Below, piece by piece: positions 1 through 12,175 of a stretch of DNA of 64,000 nucleotides. A program made the translations under genes and the position numbers. The notes under the pieces were generated by a model that worked only from the letters and a program-made list of their open reading frames with translations, did no database searches and was not told where the DNA came from. Every line of letters starts with the position of its first letter. The first letter of the stretch is position 1. This DNA comes from Symsagittifera roscoffensis. Taxonomy: Eukaryota; Xenacoelomorpha; Acoela; Convolutidae. Location of the stretch: assembly GCF_963678635.1 (NCBI RefSeq), contig NC_087068.1, positions 50,489,724 through 50,553,723 on the forward strand. The letters run 5' to 3'.

Positions 1-129
1 TTTTGAAATAGCAATCGACCTTTCTGCTTTGAGATACATGTGACTACTATTCGACTATTATTCGGATAACAATTGAAAAAAGCTTTAGAAGCTTGCTCAA
101 TAGTAAGAGAATTCATGACTACTGGTCGT

Positions 130-1007
130 TAGAACTTTCATTTGAAAAGCGATTTACCTTTAATGAGAAGATTTCTTCAGTTCTTTAGCATAAAATGTTT
201 CAAGAAGTTCTTATCTTTTGAGATCTTTGATGATATATGCACTTGGTTTCTTTGTTGATATTGATGATTTTTCAGTTACTTTATCTGTAAACTGTTTTTG
301 GAACAGAAATTTTTTCTTTCGAGATTCTCACTCTATCCCCAATTTTGAATCTTGGATTAGTATGTTTTATGAGCGATGTGTCATACAAAACTGATAAAAA
401 GTCATTATTTTTCACATCTCTCGGAGACTTTACAATAGATCGATTTCAACAACAGTTCATTGTACAAACAAATAGCTGCCATTTGGGTCAAATTTTTCAC
501 CATGATTTTCAATCTGACAATATAATAATTGTGTATAAGACTGAAATTCTCTCTCTGCAAATGCAGTTTTTTTTCACTCATTGTTCAGTAAACTTAAATG
601 TCTTTCTTCTTGCAAAACTTCTTGAAAAAGCCACAATATTCTGATCTTTTATCAGCCCGAAGCTTTTCAGGAGTGTTTTTTCGTTAAATATTTTTTGAAA
701 GCTTGCAAAGTATCTTTGGCATACTTTGTTCTAATCATTTGAACCCTGACAAACCTCAAAAAAATGTCTACTTGGTTAATTTTTCTGCATAAGCCGAGGC
801 CATACACAAGAATTCTTTGTTCTATTTGAAAAATTTGAGGTCTTCAGTAACGTCTTTTTACTGGACCAATTTTGGTATAAGATGTCTTCGATTGTAAAAC
901 TGATCTACTGTCTTTTTTGATAAATTGCTCGCTTTACTCAAGTGTCGCACAGAACAGAACGCAGCTCTACACTAGAATACAATCTGTTCAAACTTACTTT
1001 TTCAGAT
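130..1007 (-). pseudogene. Integrase pseudogene, copy 1 (core and C-terminal domain)
   Basis: Read on the minus strand with several frameshifts. The catalytic core is recognisable at about 540-810 (a stretch like ADKRSEYCG, the second acidic position of the DDE triad, followed by the expected spacing to a degenerate third region). Next comes a segment SPRDVKNNDFLSVLYDTSL and then the C-terminal SH3/chromo-like domain, RFKIGDRVRISK at about 318-353, ending near AKELKK. This order and spacing match integrases of Maverick/Polinton elements and gypsy-type retroelements; the polymerase next door favours Maverick. Catalytic residues are partly lost and the reading frame is broken, so it is inactive. 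Confidence 0.65.
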
Positions 1008-1640
1008 AATCAGAAAGCTTGTAAAGACTAGGTCCAGCCCGAATTAGTGTCTTTCGAACTTTGGTTTTTTGGTGGAACAATTTTTGAACAAATAAATGTG
1101 AACAAATCAATAGCGAGCCTCCCATAGAGTGGAAAAGCTAACCCTGTTTGTAAGGAATATTTTCTATCAGTGAACGGATAATATCAAATGCTTCGGAAAT
1201 TCTTCAAAACAAAACACAAGCAACTATCCCTTTTTACTCGCTATCAACGAGTTAAATTCATTGACATTTGTGCTTCATGAGTATAAAATCCATTGGATTG
1301 TACATAATAATGTTGAAATAAATGTACAATTGGAGAATAGAGAATGAAGAAGAGTTTTTGCATAGATTAAGTAAGATTCTGGTTCATTTTCCGAGTCATC
1401 TTCTGATTTTGATTTATGTTCCATTTTTCTCTTTTGAAAGCATCAAACCACCTCCTATGGATAATTGAAGCTTCAAACTGAGATGGGTATAACGCATATT
1501 CAAATAAAGATTACGGTCTTTCTCAAAATCTAACTCAATACTGCTTGCATCTAGAGAAGTACTGGGAAAAATTTCATGTGTGTAAGATAACCTATTTGTT
1601 TCCAAAACTGGGATTTCATCAAAAATCTCCAAGGAAGAAT
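1008..1640 (-). pseudogene. Capsid-like protein fragment of Maverick type
   Basis: The only open stretch is 1414-1632 (72 codons), containing SIELDFEKDRNLYLNMRYTH; homologous-looking sequence continues in other frames to about 1010 (segments such as SEAFDIIRSL and KTLIRAGPSLYKLSD). The pattern resembles the animal proteins named F54H12.2-like, which occur in Maverick/Polinton elements and are thought to be double-jelly-roll capsid proteins. That family match is from memory of its general pattern and has not been searched. It abuts the integrase copy without a gap, which suggests a rearrangement joint at about 1007. Confidence 0.45.
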
Positions 1641-2784
1641 TTGTGAAAATTCCGTACCAAAAATTACTACTATGGTTTATGCTCGTTTTATGTTTTCAAA
1701 AATATCTCTGCGAGAGCAACTCGTTCTTCATCTACTTTTTTGAGAGATGGTACTACTAATTCTACGCTTGAATTTATTTTTTCCACCTCTCAACTTTTTT
1801 CAAACTGTTTTTGTTTCAACATTTTTTTCAAATATATTTTTTTTTTCGTCCGCCAACAATTTCTCCAATCTCTGGTGCTGTAATTTCAAGTAAATCTGCT
1901 CCAAATGTTTGCAGCTGGGACTGTATAGTTTTGGATGAAGGGGATTGCATTTCTACTGGATTGCATTTCTGCTTTTGCAAATTAAAAAATTTGTGCAAAA
2001 GCACCTTAACCTCTTCCACGCTGTCTTCCATGTCCAGAAAATTTAAGAAAATTTGGTGAATTTTGAGCAACTTTTTTTTGTGTAGTATAAATCAAAAATT
2101 ATTATCCGAAATCTTGCGAAACTTGAGAACAACTCGTGTAAGTCCTGCGGACACAAAGTTTTTTTTGCCTGTAGTATCCCTTAGTTCTGTTTTTATGCTG
2201 TAGATAGAGTCTTTTTAATGAGTATTTAAATTGTAGATTCTTAAATGACTGATAAAAAATGTACTGTCTTGTAGATATGATGTCTCATTTTTTTACCTTG
2301 AAAAGGAAAGAAATATATCGCAGTAAAGGAGTTTTGTATCACCTACCAAACAATATTCTATAAATTTAGTAAACATCATCAGGGAATGATATCTTATATT
2401 GTCGTAAGAATACTGATCATAATGTGAGCCTTTTCCTTTCATTATAACCCCTGTCTGATTTTGTTCTAAAATACAACCAAAAGTTTGACTCAAATCAACA
2501 ATTACTGATTTATAAAAACTGATTTATTCTCACATAAATAAATGGCTATTCTCTGTGTAATCTTATCTTCTGATGCATAAATTCAGTTGTACTCAAATTT
2601 TTGCGCACCTATACTTTACGAAATTGAAAATTCTTGTCTACATTTACATCAACAATACTCGGATACAATCCGGTGTCAATTTGCATCGGTTCGATCTTTC
2701 CTCTTTTTCCTCAGAAGTTTCTGGTCTATCTTTGAAACTAAATTGTCCTTCAGTAACGTTTTGGTACAATGAATAATACGACAT
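1641..2784. other. Maverick-like interior without a recognisable gene
   Basis: About 1.1 kb between the capsid-like fragment and the second integrase copy. It holds an 80-codon minus-strand open stretch at 1828-2070 (acidic, no known domain) and a 74-codon minus-strand stretch at 2676-2900 that runs into the duplicated block. Both could be scraps of element genes, but I recognise neither. Confidence 0.3.
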
Positions 2785-3525
2785 TTTTGAAATAGCAATC
2801 GACCTTTCTGCTTTGAGATACATGTGACTACTATTCGACTATTATTCGGATAACAATTGAAAAAAGCTTTAGAAGCTTGCTCAATAGTAAGAGAATTCAT
2901 GACTACTGGTCGTTAGAACTTTCATTTGAAAAGCGATTTACCTTTAATGAGAAGATTTCTTCAGTTCTTTAGCATAAAATGTTTCAAGAAGTTCTTATCT
3001 TTTGAGACCTTTGATGATATATGTACTTGGTTTCTTTGTTGATATTGATGATTTTTCAGTTACTTTATCTGTAAACTGTTTTTGGAACAGAAATTTTTTC
3101 TTTCGAGATTCTCACTCTATCCCCAATTTTGAATCTTGGATTAGTATGTTTTATGAGCGATGTGTCATACAAAACTGATAAAAAGTCATTATTTTTCACA
3201 TCTCTCGGAGACTTTACAATAGATCGATTTCAACAACAGTTCATTGTACAAACAAATAGCTGCCATTTGGGTCAAATTTTTCACCATGATTTTCAATCTC
3301 ACAATATAATATTTGTGTATAAGACAAGAATTCTTTGTTCTATTTGAAAAATTTGAGGTCTTCGGTAACGTCTTTTTACTGGACCAATTTTGGTATAAGA
3401 TGTCTTGGATTGTAAAACTGATCTACTGTCTTTTTTGATAAATTGCTCGCTTTACTCAAGTGTCGCACAGAACAGAACGCAGCTCTACACTAGAATACAA
3501 TCTGTTCAAACTTACTTTTTCAGAT
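2785..3525 (-). pseudogene. Integrase pseudogene, copy 2, core deleted
   Basis: Near-identical duplicate of 1-1007 (same order, few substitutions), carrying the C-terminal domain at about 3102-3137. It lacks the stretch equivalent to 541-809: sequence runs straight from the block matching 540 into the block matching 810 at about 3327. That removes most of the catalytic core. Here the integrase lies back-to-back with the plus-strand polymerase upstream region, probably the ancestral divergent arrangement. Confidence 0.6.
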
Positions 3526-3526
3526 T

Positions 3527-4150
3527 TCGATAGGGAGCCAAGTTCCCCTTTCTTTCGCTTTGGCACTCTTGTTGATAACAAGTTTCGTGGAACTTGAGTA
3601 AAATGCCCTGAACAGTTCTTTACTTATTCGGAAAACTCTACTTTGGACGACATAAACTTTTAAAAAATTGTGAAAAAGATAAAATTCAACGTCTATTTCA
3701 TCAATTAAAAAATCAAGCGGAAATTTTTTTTCTTGAAGAGTAATTCGACGACTCTCAAATTTGTTTTAAAAGACATTTTTCAAATAATTAGAGATTTTAA
3801 AAATCAATTAATTTTAAAAACGGATACTTCTGATTTGTTGAAATCGAACTTGTTTGCTTTATTTTGTTAAGCGACAAAAATTAAAAATGAGTTTATTCAA
3901 TTTATTCGGGCTTTCTGTTAGACAAAACAAAATCGTTCTATAAATTGTATAATTACTCGAAAAGAAAACCGATTTTTCCCAAAAAATCCAAAGTAAGTAA
4001 AAATCACTGAAAAATTTTTTGGGACATTTCAAATCTGCCATTTTGATATGTACCAAGAACCGATTTCTTGACTATGATACTTGAAACATCTCGTACATTT
4101 TTTGTGCAGACGCTGAAAAAAACCAGAAAAAAATTGTTTCGCGACTATGG
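3527..4150. promoter_or_regulatory. Possible divergent promoter region, integrase/polymerase
   Basis: Very AT-rich, without coding signal on either strand, between the minus-strand integrase and the plus-strand polymerase 5' region, and duplicated at about 4816-5440. Position alone suggests it once carried start signals for both genes; no specific motif can be assigned. Confidence 0.25.
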
Positions 4151-4640
4151 AAACATGTATGTTCGTAAAAACGCAGCTTGACACCAGAAAAATTATTCCA
4201 AAGGAGCCATTTCTTGTCCTGATTGTAGATATTTCCGTTGCAATCGAAAAAAAATGAACTGTCACGGGGTCACAAAATATACTCCATCAAATTCCAAGCA
4301 ATCAATGGTTTGCTCGTCTTGCGAATAAGAAATTCCGAGTTACTACTCTTTCAAACAAGATTGAAGAAAAGAACATGGATTGAAACAACGGAGGCCAAGC
4401 GATACTGTATTGGACTTGAACAACATTGTGGAGGAGTAAGGGGAAGACGGAGAGAAACTCAAAGAGGAGTTGAGTGCTTTTCAGTATTTTCTGGTGGATA
4501 CAGAAATGAAAAAGAGAAAACATAAGGTGTTCCACCTTCAAATGTCAATTTCGCTCTTAGATTTGTTCTGCGTATCGTCGAAACGGGAGAACATCGGTAT
4601 CACTACGCACACATGAGCATTACTTTATTCGAAAAATCGC
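4150..4640 (+). pseudogene. Orphan 5' segment of the type-B DNA polymerase (copy 1)
   Basis: Contains cysteine-rich codons in zinc-finger arrangement (CPDCRYFRCN near 4215, VCSSCE near 4310) followed by a lysine/glutamate-rich stretch. It ends at 4641 where the duplication unit stops, so it is cut off from the polymerase body. Frame is broken by stops. The identical segment at about 5440-5930 is the copy in continuity with the rest. Confidence 0.5.
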
Positions 4641-4769
4641 TCGGTTTGCTCGTCTTGCGAAAATGAAATTCCGAGTTACTACTCTTTCAAACAACATCGA
4701 AGAAAAGAACATGGATTGAAACAACGGAGGTCAAGCGATACATGTGACTACTATTCGATTATTATTATC

Positions 4770-5930
4770 AGCTCTACACTAGAATACAATCTGTTCAGAC
4801 ATACTTTTTCAGATTTCGATAGGGAGCCAAGTTCCCCTGTCTTTCGATTTGGCACTTTTGTTGATAACAAGTTTCGTGGAACTTGAGGAAAATTCCCTGA
4901 ATAGTTCTTTACTTATTCGGAAAACTCTACTTTGGACGACATAAACTTTTAAAAAATTGTGAAAAAGATAAAATTCAACGTCTATTTCATCAATTAAAAA
5001 ATCAAGCGGAAATTTTTTTTCTTGAAGAGTAATTCGACGACTCTCAAATTTGTTTTAAAAGACATTTTTCAAATAATTAGAGATTTTAAAAATCAATCAA
5101 TTTTAAAAACGGATACTTCTGATTTGTTGAAATCGAACTTGTTTGCTTTATTTTTTTAAGCGACAAAAATTAAAAATGAGTTTATTCAATTTATTCGGGC
5201 TTTCTGTTAGAAAAAACAAAATCGTTCTATAAATTGTATAATTACTCGAAAAGAAAACCGATTTTTCCCAAAAAATCCAAAGTAAGTAAAAATCACTGAA
5301 AAATTTTTTGGGACATTTCAAATCTGCCATTTTGATATGTACCAAGAACCGATTTCTTGACTTTGATACTTGAAACATCTCGTACATTTTTTGTGCAGAC
5401 GCTGAAAAAAACCAGAAAAAAATTGTTTCGCGACTATGGAAACATGTATGTTCGTAAAAACGCAGCTTGACACCAGAAAAATTATTCCAAAGGAGCCATT
5501 TCTTGTCCTGATTGTAGATATTTCCGTTGCAATCGAAAAAAAATGAACTGTCACGGGGTCACGAAATATACTCCATCAAATTCCAAGCAATCAATGGTTT
5601 GCTCGTCTTGCGAAAAAGAAATTCCGAGTTATTACTCTTTCAAACAAGATTGAAGAAAAGAACATGGATTGAAACAACGGAGGCCAAGCGATACTGTATT
5701 GGACTTGAACAAGATTGTGGAGGAGTAACGGGAAGACGGAGAGAAACTCAAAGAGGATTTGAGTGCTTTTCAGTATTTTCTGGTGGATACAGAAATGAAA
5801 AAGAGAAAACATAGGGTGTTCCACCTTCAAATGTCAATTTCGCTCTTAGAATTGTTCTGCGTATCGTCGAAACGGGAGAACATCGGTATCACTACGCACA
5901 CATAAGCATTACTTTATTCGAAAAATCGCG
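4770..5930. repeat. Tandem duplication unit 2 (1.16 kb)
   Basis: Second copy of 3481-4641. This one continues directly into the rest of the polymerase pseudogene at 5931, so it is the copy still joined to the gene body. Antiparallel open stretches of 78-95 codons occur in both units at the same places, but they are retained by recent duplication, not by selection. Confidence 0.9.
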
Positions 5931-8900
5931 TTTACATTCAGAACACCAATTTGACATTCAAAACCTCAAGTGGAGATTGATGTTGATTGAAAAAGTTAGT
6001 TGTTTTGCTGCTCTACTCAAAAATATTCTGATGGGATGTCCAGATACTGTTTTTTAACGGACCCTTCATTTAAAAAATCATTCGGTCAACTGTCTTTCGT
6101 CAAACAAAGACAAGCAGCCTTCAAGGTGTCTCTTTCGTGCATTAGCCATGTATATGAATGGGCACCTTGATACTTTTACCTCCACATACTCTCCCGGTTT
6201 TGTTTTAAAATCTGATCAAGATCCTTAGAAATTTTGCGGAGTTGCTATTGAAGACTCGCCCCTGGTCCAGGAATTTGTAGAGATACATCTTGCTTTACGT
6301 TTTTGATGTTCAAAAGGGAGATTTGGTGGGAGAAATGGCTCGTCGAAGTAATGGGCGATTTGAAAAAATAGTCAAACTGTTGTGATTCAACAATCTTAAC
6401 TTTCATACAAACAATATAGAGGGACTTTTAGAGCCTTTTCGATGTCCGAGCTGCGGCGACTGTTTCGTCAACAGATCAGCAAACACCAACAGACATCTTT
6501 CAATTTGTGAATGTCGAGTATGTCACATTTATCCAAGGATTGTTATACACTTAGAGAAACGCTACTTGAAAAGTTGGAATGACTCATCATTCCAGTTTGC
6601 TAAGATAAGAAGCTGTTCAACAACTTAGCCATTTCCAAGTTTGAGTCCCTTTGTGTTCCAAAAAACGAACTGAAAACTATCCAATCTACAACGTCGATTA
6701 TAAAACACATTCAAATTTCTGTATCGTTATCATCAAATCTGATCAAAAAAAATTTGCTTCTTAACAAGGACCCGCAAAAACTGATTATCATTTTTGTAAC
6801 AACCTTGAAGTTTTGGCTGAGAAAAGTAAGCTCGAAATTAGACCTAAATTTCAAGATGATAAAAGAGTAGTATGTGAGCGGATGTCAAAAATTTTCCGAG
6901 AGTTGAATGAAAGATGTCGAAATCTTTCAACTGAAAACTTTGAATATGAAGACGAATGTATCGAGGACACAGAGGAAACTGATATGTCAACCAGTTTTTG
7001 AGAAAGCAGAAAAGTCAGCTGATTGATTAGAAACAAAACCGGGAGAGGTATGTTAACACGTTACCTGTATTTGATTTAACAGTTGAAGTTATAATATTAA
7101 CTTGATCAAGAGCTATCTGATTCCCTACTTAACCAATGATAAAGAAGCTGAAAAAATGGTTATCAAAAAGTCTACCAATTTCATATTTTTCAAGTTTGGA
7201 GACATACAACTTCTATATATCATTAAGTTTTTGGGAGGAGAAACTTTTTTAGATTCCTTTCTTAAAGCCTATTAAGCTAGTGAGAAAAAAAGGTTTTTCC
7301 CTTATGAGTGGTTTGACTGTGCGGACAAGCTTAGGAAGCAAGAATTACTTCCATACAAAGCCTTTTAAAATAAAATGAGAAGCAAAAAACCCTTGACAAA
7401 AACAAAAAAGAATTACCAGAACTTAAGATCAAGTCAATAAAGTACAAGCATCTGGATGGGATTATTACAAATTTTTACAGACATTTGGCAAAAACATGGA
7501 ATGACTACATTTAAAGATTTTTTGCATTGATACATCAATAAAGATGATGTTCCAACCCTTTAAGCAACGCAAAAATTAGTTCAATTTATCATCAGAGGAA
7601 AAAAACTTATTATTATTAGGTTAAAACTTGGATGTACTCTTCCAAATCAGGCAAACTTTTGTCTGCACAAATCAACCAAAAAAAAATTCTTCTCACTTTG
7701 CCAAATTAAAAAGATTTGCAGGAAAAGTTGTTGTGGACATAATCTTTATCATGGATTCATCAATTATCAGGACATCAATGGTTGGAATTGATGCGTGCCT
7801 CCTTTACCCCAATTCACTGTTTCAAGATACGCCAACAGGATTGTACACTAGATGGGAACTTGATTGCGGCATGCAAAAACTGAACGCTAGACACAAGCGA
7901 TCTCGCAATTTTGAGAACACGGCCATGGCTTTCTACGAAGAAACAAGACTAGAATGCAGAATTGAGAGCTTCCACACATCTGGAAATTAAAAGAAAAGTG
8001 ACTGTTTCAATGTAGATGGATATTGCGATTACTGCACAACAGTATTTAAATTCTCGGGATGCTATCACCACTTCTGACCCTGCCAGAGGACTCGTTCATC
8101 ATTGAGCGACGAGGATATTGAGAGAGGAAGTAAAGGCGAGAGATGGATGATTTGGGACGGAAATATATTCGCAAAAAAGGATACAAAATCGAAGAGATGT
8201 GGCAATGTGAGCGGTGACAAATTTTCAAAACGGACGAAACAATTCAGAATCATATCAGATCCAATTTCCCTTACAAAAAACCTCTCTCTGCTGAACCTTT
8301 ATTGGAAAAACAAGTGATGGATCGTATTATGTATATGTTCAGCAGAATGTGTGGTTCCAGATGAACTGAAAACAAAATTTGCTAATTTTTGCAAAAATAC
8401 TGAAATTGGAAGAAGGGTTATCGGGGAATATATGCAAAAAAAATGCAATAAAAAAATCTTCTAAAGCAACCCCAGTGAAGGTTATTAGCTAGTTTCAAAC
8501 TAGAAAAAAGTTATATTATTACTCCTCTCTTCAATTTCTATACGGAATTTGGCTTACAGTGTTCAAAAGCTTAGCGTTTTGTACAGTATTCCCATCGAAA
8601 AAGCTTCAACAACTTTGTTTAGACAGCTGTTGATGCTAGAAGGGAAGGAGATGAGAACCCTTTATCCAGAGTAGTTCCATAGTCTTTTAGTTAAATCATC
8701 CTACGGTTACCAGATAATGGATAGATCGAGACATACGATCACAAAGTATTTACATGACGAGAAAACTCACAAAGCATTTAGTGAACAATTTCAAACCATT
8801 AAACACTGTTCAGAAAAACTAGTGCCAGACTGAGTTACTAAAGTCAACAGTTGAGCACAGAAAACCCAAAACTGTCGGAGTTTTCTTTCTGCAGTATTCA

Positions 8901-9430
8901 AAACTAAGAACGCTGGAGCTTAACTACATTTATTTTGACACATTTTGTGATGTAAAGAAGTGAGGAATTGGAAATGGATACGGATTCGCTGTATTTAGCT
9001 CTTGCTGAGTAAATGTTGTATGATTGTTTTCGTCTGGAGAAAGAGGATGACTGGGAAAAATTGAGAGAGAATGATTGCAGAGATTCATTTAAAGCAGTTT
9101 CAAAGACAATTTTTTTTTTCACTAAAATGTTGTAGCGTTCACCGAAAACACAAAACAAGAGCCTGGACTGTTTAAGGAAGAATTTAGATGTACGGAGAGG
9201 CTATGTGTTTGTAGCAAGACTTATTGTTGCTATGAGAACAAATCAGACAAGATGAAAATTTACAGGAAAAAAAATTGACAAAGCAATCAACGTGACTTAA
9301 GCAAACAGAGGAATTAGAGTCATATGGTTGCTACATACGAGTAAAAATGAAAGGATTGAGTTACTTTAACCCGAAAAGACAAGTTGAGGACGACGATATA
9401 CACACTCAACCATTGAAATAGTAAATAACT
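5440..9430 (+). pseudogene. Type-B DNA polymerase pseudogene (protein-primed type)
   Basis: Discontinuous reading frames on the plus strand add up to a protein of more than 1,200 residues. In order: cysteine-rich fingers (5490-5620); CLFRALAMYMNG (about 6125-6160); another finger FRCPSCGDCF (6438-6467); and, in the polymerase palm, motif A GIDACLLYP (7784-7810), motif B SSYGYQIMDRSRH (8694-8735) and motif C MDTDSLYLAL (8974-9000) with the DTD aspartates intact. These are the signature motifs of family B DNA polymerases; the divergent spacing and finger-rich N-terminus suit the protein-primed polymerases of Maverick-type elements. Many stops and frameshifts (longest open piece 120 codons, 7628-7990) show it is dead. 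Confidence 0.8.
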
Positions 9431-11400
9431 GATAGTGTAGCTACATTCAATTCAGTATTGAATAATTAACTAAAGAGTTGCGATAAATTGATTATACGAA
9501 GGATGGATTTATATGCTTCATCTTTAAAAAAACAATTAAATTTGATTTTTTTCTCAAAGTTTTTGCTAGGATTCAGTATAGTTTTAGATAGTTTTCTCAT
9601 AGTTTCAAACAGATTGAAAATTAATCAAAACATCTATATCAAAGGATTTAGCTAAAAAAACGCATGTATCGCCAAACTTGAGCTCGGGCGCCAAAAATTT
9701 TTTGAAACTTACCACCTTAATATCTCAAATCTGGTATCTTAATTCTTAACAAATGGCAAAACCCATAACCTACCTTAATACACGGGAAATCTATACCTAT
9801 CTTATAACATAGCTAGCAGACCGGATGTTCTATTCCCTATCTTAATTAATTCGGATATGCAACCACTCTCCCTCCCCTCCTGATCGCCTCACTCTTCTAT
9901 ACTGCTTCGCACTAATTTCTATTTCATAAATTTTGGAATGGCTATCTTGGAAAATCTTGCGAGAATTTTTCTTTATTCTTGCAAGATAGCCTCCCTCGTT
10001 CATGATTTTTGCAAGATAACCTCCATCTTGCACGATAACCTCCCTTGTTCGGCTAGGATGATCACAATGTTTTTGTTTTTCAAATAATATCAAGCCTTTG
10101 TAATATGATTCATAGCAAAAAAAAAACAATTTTCAAAATGCCAAACAACTAAAAAAGACTGGGCGTTTTAAGATGAGGCACTAAATGGTTAGGCTACCTT
10201 TATGGCGGCTATGAATTAATTTTGAATAGATCATATTTTAAATTTTTTCCTTTTTTTTTGAAAATCTTGAACCGACTAGCTATAATAAGCAGAAAATGAT
10301 ATCCGTCTAATGGACAATGTCGGTATCAACTTGCTAGCTTCAATTTCAATTGAAAACTTTTTCTTACTGTGTTGTAAATTGAATTGAAACTAAGGCAAAA
10401 AATCTTCGCACTGAAACAGCTCGCGTATAAACTAATTGAAGATGCACATAATAAGTCAGGCAATTTGGCCTAAATAACAACGTTCCTTCTTCATTTATTT
10501 CTTGGAACTTCGCAAACTCTGTATTCTTTGAGTTTTACCTATAAAATATAGTCTTAAAAGCGTTATCCCGAGCTTCAAGTTTATTTTCCTTCGAAAATGG
10601 AAGAATGAAAACCGAAAGTCCAAAAAAAAGCATGAGAAACTTAGCTGATTCCAAAGCCAACTTATTAAAAACAAAATGTCTGAAACGTCCTAGCTGTTCG
10701 GTTCTTCGTATCTTTAAAAAATTTGCAGGTGAAACCATTTGTAGAATTTACAGTCCGTATTTCTAGTGAAAAAAAAAAACTGATGGATACTTTTAGATAA
10801 TTGGATAGGGTCTAAAACTTTTACAAAGCTATCCCGAGCTTCAACGGTCTGTTGTTTTTCAAATTTGAAAGAGTAAAACGAGTAGGTCCGCCCAAAGTAG
10901 GTAGTGAACTGATTACGAAAAAAATTAATTAACAAAACTGTCCTGAAAAAACTAACTGTTAGTGCGAAATAAATTCTTTTAAATTCATTCAAGATTTAGC
11001 CATCAGTCATCTGACATCTCTTAATGCTAATCTGATTCCGACAGGTACAGGCCTTCGGCGCGGTTTGTCACCATCGGTGACAGACACAGGAGAAAGACTA
11101 AGTTGGATACAGATTCTATTTTACTGAATTTCAATTTCACGCTTTCAGCATGGCGCAAATAGGAGAAAAACCCACTTGGGATTATTAAATTCTGTTCATA
11201 AAAATGCAAAAAACCACGCATGTTATGGGAATTCTGGTTCGCTTGATTCGCGAAACACAGGTTAAATCCAGGGAATTTTTATTTCGTCGACTCGCTTACA
11301 CCAGGGCAAATCACTGCTCACGCAGCTGATGTCATGAGAAAAAACGACTGGAAAGCTAACAAACTTTAATCTCCAACCTCTACCTGTGCCTGGCGTAGAA
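9431..11400. other. Intergenic DNA with short local repeats
   Basis: No supported gene. 9930-10060 holds three imperfect copies of a 20-base phrase around TGCAAGATAGCCTCC, which creates a meaningless open stretch on the minus strand. 10540-10745 and 10815-11000 are diverged tandem copies sharing a CGAGCTTCAA phrase and its surroundings. Confidence 0.4.
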
Positions 11401-11439
11401 GTGACAGGTCGAACTGCACAAGAGGGGACCACACATGAA

Positions 11440-11780
11440 TTTCGGGGTGAACTGCTGCATAAGGGTTCTGGACCAGATCAAGTCCGAGTTTAAGAAAGAG
11501 AGGTATGAAGTTATGAGACATTTCAACTCCTGTCGAGAAAGCAGCATATTAAGTGGAGCAATTTGAAGCAATTTCATTCAACATTGAGTAGACTCGCTGA
11601 TAGATGCAACTTTGGGACGCTAGAACGGCAAATTTGGAGTGATGTGTACATTGTGAACCTGTACAATCGCAAGGCGCAAAACGAGCTAAGCCAATTTACA
11701 AAGGCACCAGAGTAGGTGTAAAAAAACTGCCTAATCTTACGAGCGCGGGGATAAAATCTCAAAAGTAAATACGCAAAAAT
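11440..11780 (+). pseudogene. Gypsy-type gag fragment
   Basis: A plus-strand stretch readable across two frameshifts contains KERYEVMRHFNSC, then FHSTLSRLADRCNFGTLE and VYIVNLYNRKAQNEL. This is the typical capsid-region pattern of Ty3/gypsy gag (a conserved F-x-x-x-L-x-x-L-x-x-x-C-x-F core). No protease or polymerase follows, so it is an isolated fragment. It differs from the gag of the full element at 28176-34682. Confidence 0.5.
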
Positions 11781-11929
11781 AACTATTACATTTGAACAAG
11801 AGTGCTAACAAAAAAGCAGCGAAAACTCTGGTGACATTATTAAGCCAATTTTGTTTTCCTCAAGGTTTGGCGTAATCTTTTTTTTTATTTTTGATTTTAT
11901 TCTCTATACAAAGCTCTAGGGTCCGTCAG

Positions 11930-12165
11930 CCAAAATTGGATATCTCAAATTAGAACAAATGGGGGATCCTTTGGGTCGGCAATTTGTCAAATCCCTGAAA
12001 AGGAGGAGTCCGCTCCCTCCGACCCCCCCTTAAATCTGCAGGTGATCATTGGTCCTTTTTTCAGCTCAATTTTTGTAGTTTGTGATTTCAAAGTGTATGG
12101 AAAACGCAAAAACAGGGCCGGTTCAGGAGTTTTCTCGAGGGGGCGCGAATTTTTCAAAAAAAAAG
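11930..12165 (+). mobile_element. Short dispersed repeat of the hAT-like family
   Basis: Shares the block around GGGTCGGCAATTTGTCAAATC and the G-rich and C-rich flanks with 15700-15870, 46672-46964 and the inverted copies at 26160-26330 and 26905-27274. Ends are not clear here. Confidence 0.35.
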
Positions 12166-12175
12166 TTTAAAATTT

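Larger units (their letters stand above)
3481..4641. repeat. Tandem duplication unit 1 (1.16 kb)
   Basis: Matches 4770-5930 base for base at an offset of 1289, with only scattered substitutions, so the duplication is recent relative to the decay of the element. The unit contains the integrase/polymerase intergenic region and the 5' end of the polymerase reading frame. The 128-base spacer (4642-4769) is a patchwork: 4642-4738 repeats the polymerase segment at about 4310-4400, and the following 30 bases repeat about 46-75. Confidence 0.9.
1..9430. mobile_element. Decayed, rearranged Maverick/Polinton-like DNA element
   Basis: Three hallmark parts of this class lie together: a retrovirus-type integrase (minus strand), a capsid-like fragment (minus) and a long type-B DNA polymerase with its three catalytic motifs (plus). 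All are interrupted by stops and frameshifts, so this is a fossil. Two internal duplications (1-1007 with 2785-3525; 3481-4641 with 4770-5930) show it was rearranged after or during insertion. I found no terminal inverted repeats; the left end may lie outside the window and the right end is set only by the last polymerase-like codons. Class assignment rests on gene content and is inference. Confidence 0.7.

Noticed and set aside
4238-5814. Paired 95-codon plus-strand and 78-codon minus-strand open stretches conserved in both tandem units
   Set aside because: Their conservation follows from the recent duplication; the polymerase-like frame runs through the same DNA in another phase.
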